From the NCBI GenBank assembly GCA_025766275.1, contig JAFKAC010000003.1, forward strand, positions 2,604,001 through 2,668,000: a stretch of 64,000 nt of DNA, in the 5' to 3' direction. The translations under genes were made by a program, and so were the position numbers. Every line of letters starts with the position of its first letter. Position 1 is the first letter of the stretch. The DNA is from Lactarius indigo (lineage: Eukaryota > Basidiomycota > Agaricomycetes > Russulales > Russulaceae). This document shows, in pieces, positions 59,126 to 64,000 of this stretch. Below the pieces are notes generated by a model, which made no database searches, was not told where the DNA came from, and saw only the letters and a list, made by a program, of their open reading frames with translations.

Positions 59126-62100
59126 ATGTCACAAGAGGCGGCATGCTATACCATTGTGTACGAAGACAGCTCAGAGTCCCAATCCACACAGGATTTACGC
59201 AACGCCCTCCAGAAGGGCTCGGACGAGGTCAAGATCGATACATTGCGTAAAATCATAGTCCTCACTATCAACTGGCAACACACAAGTACGCCAGAGAATT
59301 TTCGTTTTGATATACAATTGCTGAGATGGATCGGCAACGTTTTGTTAGCCCCAGTTGCTTATGCCTATAATTCAATATTGTATGCCGTCACGAAGCAAGC
59401 AACTGAAGAAGCTGTTACATTTCTACTGGGAAGTCTGCCCCAAATATGATGAGAATGGGAAGCTGAAGCAGGAGATGATTCTCGTGGTGTGAGTCTATCC
59501 TTCGACATTCTGTAATCCCTTCTCTAAGGCGGTCGTGTTTTGACTTTTTAGAAACGCCATTCGCAATGACCTTGTACGCCGCTGCCATCTCCACTCGTAA
59601 CTCTCCTGATCCGTACGCCCCTAGCAACATCCAAACGAATACATTCGCGGCGCAACCCTCCGCTTTCTTCAAAAGATTTCGAAGGACCAAGAACTCCTTG
59701 AGCCTCTGATCCCTATATGCAGGTCATGTCTTGAACATCGGCACTCCTACGTCCGGAAAAACGCCGTCTTTGCGATATACGCTATCTACCGAGAGTACGA
59801 GAGTCTCATACCAGACGCGCCGGAGCTCATACAAACGTTCCTGGCCGCCGAGTCTGATGCCACCTGCAAGCGCAATGCGTTTGTGTTTCTCGCAAATTGC
59901 GCTATGCCAAAGGCCGTCGAGTACGTGGCGCAGGTGCATGATCAGATCGGTAGTCTCGACGAGTTGTTACAAATGGCTATAATCGATGTCATCCGGCTGG
60001 ATTGCAAGAACGATTCGACACATAGGGTAGGTGATCTAGTTTCACGCCGGGTATTTGATGGGACTGACCACATCCAGCCAAGATGGATTCGAAGCATCTT
60101 CGAACTCCTGAATGCGTCCTCTCATGCGGTACAGTATGAAGCGGCTACTACTCTCACTACTTTGACACAGCATGCAACCGCAGTTAAAGGTTTGCATCTT
60201 CTGGCGATGTCGATTATATTTTCTGATTTCTGAGAGATAGCCGCTGCGACCACCTTCATCAAGCTTGTCTCGAAAGAGTCTGATAATAATGTAAAACTCA
60301 TCGTACTTGATCGGCTTGACGCGCTGCGTTCAAAACATGGCCATGTGTTCGACAACCTCATTATGGACGTGCTTCAGGTTCTCTCTAGGTACTTCTACGT
60401 ATCAGCTCGCGTTATCGTAAATTCATCCTGTTCAGTGCCGACATCGAAGTACGTCGGAAGGCTACAAGCATCGCTCTCAGTATGACTTCGAGTCGGAACG
60501 TAGAAGATGTTGTATCGTTTCTCAAGAAGCAGCTACAGAAAACTCAAGACCAAGACTACGAGAAGGTACCGAGAACTCAGCCAGAACTTTAACGCGTATC
60601 GCTTTAACCTCGTGCAGGCTCCAGAGTACCGCCAGTTGTTGATTCAGTCGATCCACATCTGTGCAGTGAAGTTCTCGGAAGTCGCCGCTAGCGTGGTGCA
60701 TGCGCTAATGGAGTTCCTTGGTGACTCGAATAATCCCTCAGCCCTGGACGTGGTGGCTTTCGTCCGGTGGGTGTCCCCCATCTACTCGTATACCCCTCTA
60801 ACAACGTCGGTATCATAATTAGCGAGGTGGTTGAGAAATTCCCAGCACTACGAAGCTCAATTACCGAACATCTCATTCGTACTCTACCAGAAATCAAGTC
60901 AGGAAAGGTCTACCGAGGCATCCTCTGGATTCTTGGGGAGTACGTTGAGGGTGCCAATGAAATCGTCGAAACTTTCCAGGAGTTAAGGAAAGTTCTTGGA
61001 GAGATCCCCATTCTTGCTGCAGAGCAGCGATTACTCGACGAGGCCAGCATTGAAGACGAGGAGAGAAAGGAAGGAGACGAGAAGAAGGAAAGCGTCACTA
61101 CCAAGCCGAAGGTTCTTGCCGATGGCACATATGCGACAGAAACAGCATATTCAAGCACTGCTTCCGCGCGATTAGAGGCAGTCAAAGCGGCCAATAAACC
61201 CCCGTTGCGGAGTATGCTCTCCAGTTTCCGGACACTGACTGTCGAGCTGATCCTAGACATACTTAGCTCTCCTACTCGGTGGTGACTTCTTTACTGGTGC
61301 TGTTCTCGCTGGGGCACTCACAAAGCTCGTCCTTCGATTTTCGGATCTTTCTCCCGACAAAAAGCGGGCAAATGCACTTCGTGCGGAAGCGATGCTCGTT
61401 ATGACCTCTACAATCCGCGTCGGCCAGTCGAAATTTACCACGACACCTATTGACGAGGACTCGAGCGAGCGTATACTCAACTGCATCCAGACTCTGAGTG
61501 CGCTTGAAGTGAAGCCTGTCGTGCACAATATCTTCCTGAGCGACACGAAGGCTGCGTATTCAAAGATGGTTGCAGCACAAGAGGTGTGCCTCAATTGTGA
61601 ATACTGCCTTGGTGGCTTACCGATTCGCACAGAAAAAAGCGGCGGAGAAACGAGAGCTCGAGGCGACGAAGCAAGATGCAGTGCGGGTTGACGACTTGCT
61701 CACTTTCAGGCAGTTCACAAAGAAAGCAGCAGATGACGTGATCGACGTGCGTATTCCTAGTTCTGGATTCAAGCGCTGCCGCTTTACATGCCTGATTCAC
61801 AGTATGACGAAGACGTAGGGCGTGCGACGGGGGCAGGAGACGTACACGAAGATTTCGTCTCCAACTTGAGCCGGGTCTCACAGCTGACCGGTAATCGGTT
61901 TCCGAACAAACACTGTATCACACTCCTCACTGTCATCGACAGGTTTCTCTGACCCCATATATGCTGAGGCGCACGTAAAGGTCCATGGATTTGATATCAT
62001 GCTGGGTTTGTTCTACCTCCTGCATCTTCGTTACGCACTCACAGACTGGTGTGGGTTGACAGACGTCCTCCTGGTTAACCAAACTTCGAACACTCTGCAA

Positions 62101-62915
62101 AATTTGTGCTTGGACTTTGCGACTCTCGGAGACCTCAAAATTGTAGAGCGGCCCACGGTTTATACTATTGCGCCGCACGGCTTCCAGAGTATTAAGGCTA
62201 CTATCAAGGTCTCATCAACAGAAACGGGTGTGATCTTCGGTAGCATTCTCTGGGAGGGCCCGGATCTGTCTGAGCAGGCTGTCATCTTGAGCGACATCCA
62301 CGTCGACATAATGGACTATATCAAACCTGCATTCTGCACAGAAGCACAGGTATGTTCTGGTATTTTCATCCCCGTCCGACCTTGACGCTCAGCGCGTGTT
62401 ACCTTTTGTAGTTTCGCAGCATGTGGACCGAGTTCGAATGGGAGAACCGCGTCAATGTTTCTACGACGATGTCGTACGTAGAATTTTGCTCAATGTTTAT
62501 ACCCATTGACAGCTTTCCCCTTTCTCCAGCGAACCGCGTGAATATTTGAAACATATCATGAAGTCGACAAACATGTCCTGTCTTACCCCTGAGGGTGCCA
62601 TGGCCGGTGATTCTGATTTCTTGTCGGCCAATCTGTACGCTCGGAGTCTATTCGGTACGTCTTGTCCTTCTCTTCTTAGATCCGCGCGCTTATGATTCCT
62701 CAAAGGTGAGGACGCACTCGCCAATCTCAGTATTGAGCGTCTGGAGTCTGGTACCATTACTGGCCACGTGCGCATACGCAGCAAGACGCAGGGTATTGCG
62801 CTGTCGCTCGGTGACAGGATCACCATTGGTGCGAACGTGTTTTTTCTGTTAATGCCACACTGACTGACCCCCGTAACTAGCGCAAAAAGACAACAAGCCT
62901 CTGGTGAAGGTCTAG
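59126..62915 (+). CDS. SEC26: Coatomer subunit beta (beta-COP)
   Basis: COPI coat subunit. It starts [19 protein letters not shown], then [15 protein letters not shown] and [23 protein letters not shown] text, [45 protein letters not shown]-like segments, [61 protein letters not shown] and the appendage [15 protein letters not shown], ending [11 protein letters not shown] at 62915. About 18 exons. The 56-nt intron at 61213-61268 (donor GTATGC, branch CTGAC, acceptor CTTAG) joins PLR to LLLGGDFF. One clear frame break: an extra T at about 59273 turns the expected NGNTQ into NWQHT; removing it brings exon 1 into phase with PQLLMPII. It is a single-copy essential gene, so error is more likely than loss of function. 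Confidence 0.94.
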
Positions 62916-63057
62916 ATACGGTACATTATTCATGTCCCTTACGTGTCGTATACAATAAAACAATCTCGAGCTGCTAAGATGGGTGTGGAGGGGTATAGCA
63001 AGATGTAATAGAGTGATGTTGACAGTAGGCATGACAGTCATAGTAGGGTAGCGTAAA

Positions 63058-64000
63058 TCACGATACATCGATATCCATGTCCGCTTCCGAAGTAGCGACT
63101 GTCGTTGACAAAGCCGACCGTTTCATTGCGGAACGTTGCGGAGGAGCAGGAGGGGCAGCTGCCTCGGGTGCTGCAGAAGCAGAGCGTGACGAAGCTGCCG
63201 TCGACACGGCGTCCACCTTGGGTTTACGCTTCCCCGAAGCGCGCCCACCTGTCACGGGCGCCGAGACGGACAAGGCGGGCAATTTGGGGACAGAAAGCGC
63301 CGCCTCGGCAGCAACGGCGAGCTCCGACTCCTTTTCGCCGACCCAGGCGCGAGCGAACCAGCGGCCGCCGGCGATACCGCGGACCTCACGGTGCGCGAGC
63401 CGCCAGTGGCGTGGCTTGGTCTTTGTGCGGTCGAGGGGCACGACAGGCGCGTAGCCGGTGCTAATCTTGGGCGGTGGCTGCACCTGGAACGGTTTCGTCG
63501 GGAGCGGGTAGCGCGGGTGCGGGATGCCGTCGAGGTCTTCGAGCGTCACGGTGCTCTGCTCGGGTGCGGGGGCTACGGAGGTGGACGCGGCGTCCGAGGG
63601 AGCTGGGGCTTCGGGCTCGGGCGTGCGTGCGTCGACGTGTGCGGGAGAGGAAGGCACCGTGCCGGCGTGACCTGCCATATGGTACGTTTTTTGTGAGGGG
63701 GAGAGAAGATATACGCTGTATTAGTCACACCTTCGCTGAAATCGGCAGCTGCGTCGCTCGGTGGTGGTATGGCTGCTACAGGCGCGGGGGCCGTCTTTAG
63801 TTGTCTGTGACGAAAAGTGTCTGTCAGTAGGTGACGCTGAGAGATGGGAGAGTACGGCTTACTTTGTTGGGGCCGATTTGCGCGGCGCACGTTGTGCGGC
63901 CGTCGTCCCCTTCGGGATGGCCTTCTTCTTAGAAGCAGGGGCTGCTGGGGGTGCGGAAGCTGCCTGTGGAGCCGACGGCGAATGGTCGAGAGTAGGTGGC
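63058..64000 (-). CDS. Ala/Pro-rich nuclear-type protein, 5' truncated
   Basis: Minus-strand gene entering from beyond the right edge. At least three exons are visible. The outermost (about 63883-64000) encodes PSAPQAASAPPAAPASKKK and ends SAPTK at a GTAAGC donor. The second encodes LKTAPAPVAAIPPPSD and DAAADFSE. An intron with GTGTGACTAATACAG-like start and TATGGCAG acceptor joins it to GHAGTVPSSPAHVDART. The last exon has KISTGYAPVVPLDRTKTK, PRHWRLAHREVRGIAGGRW (the only conserved-looking block) and PPAPPQRSAMKRSAL, ending ADMDIDVS. It has several Lys/Arg clusters compatible with nuclear localization. High GC and strong Ala bias compared with neighbours. No family assigned. Confidence 0.6.

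Noticed and set aside
63077..63800. Three overlapping GC-rich plus-strand ORFs
   Set aside because: Antisense to the Ala/Pro-rich gene; high GC suppresses stop codons on both strands.

Overview
This window is nuclear DNA of a filamentous basidiomycete, most likely an Agaricomycete. Genes are dense, almost all are split by short introns of about 45-75 nt with GTRNGT donors and YAG acceptors, coding GC is near 50%, and the proteins have fungal architectures (Kre9-like GPI wall protein, Gfd2/YDR514C-like protein, peroxisomal crotonase ending in AKL). No prophage, CRISPR array, rRNA, convincing tRNA or intact transposon was seen. Gene models were built by hand from conserved protein motifs plus splice signals; exon counts are estimates.

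Layout. 1-5.6 kb: 3' end of Raptor/Kog1 (+), a small acidic protein (+), a flavin-binding PNPOx-like protein (-) and a CorA-type Mg2+ transporter (+). 6.3-10.4 kb: Utp14 (-) and the ubiquitin-eL40 fusion (-). 11.1-15.6 kb: a Gfd2-like RNase H-fold protein (+) convergent with coatomer delta (-). 15.6-19.8 kb is gene-poor. 19.8-26.6 kb: a crotonase (+), a Kre9/Knh1-like GPI protein (+), the 49-kDa subunit of complex I (+) and NIF3 (-). 26.6-30.4 kb is gene-poor and holds a diverged local duplication. 30.4-37.7 kb: glutaredoxin (+), a secreted proline-repeat protein (-), a CDF metal transporter (+), a small membrane protein (+) and a germinal-centre (GCK-III type) kinase (+). 37.9-52 kb: AP-3 delta (-), a probable SHOC1/Zip2-like meiotic protein (+) and Dopey/Dop1 (+). 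52.2-64 kb: an Ssp120/nucleobindin-like EF-hand protein (-), a tyrosine phosphatase (-), an NR2C2AP-like protein (+), a fucosyltransferase-like membrane protein (-), a CSTF2-hinge protein (-), coatomer beta (+) and an Ala/Pro-rich protein running off the right edge (-).

The genes are mostly core housekeeping. Four encode membrane-trafficking factors (coatomer delta and beta, AP-3 delta, Dop1), but they are spread over 50 kb among unrelated genes and do not form an operon-like system. I found no convincing new multi-gene system. The most interesting signals concern gene structure: the complex I 49-kDa gene appears to carry a 10-nt exon, a 2-nt exon and a GC-AG intron; two genes have coding exons that are only the start codon; two genes start head-to-head 33 nt apart; and several conserved genes carry one-base frame breaks, more likely consensus errors than pseudogenization.
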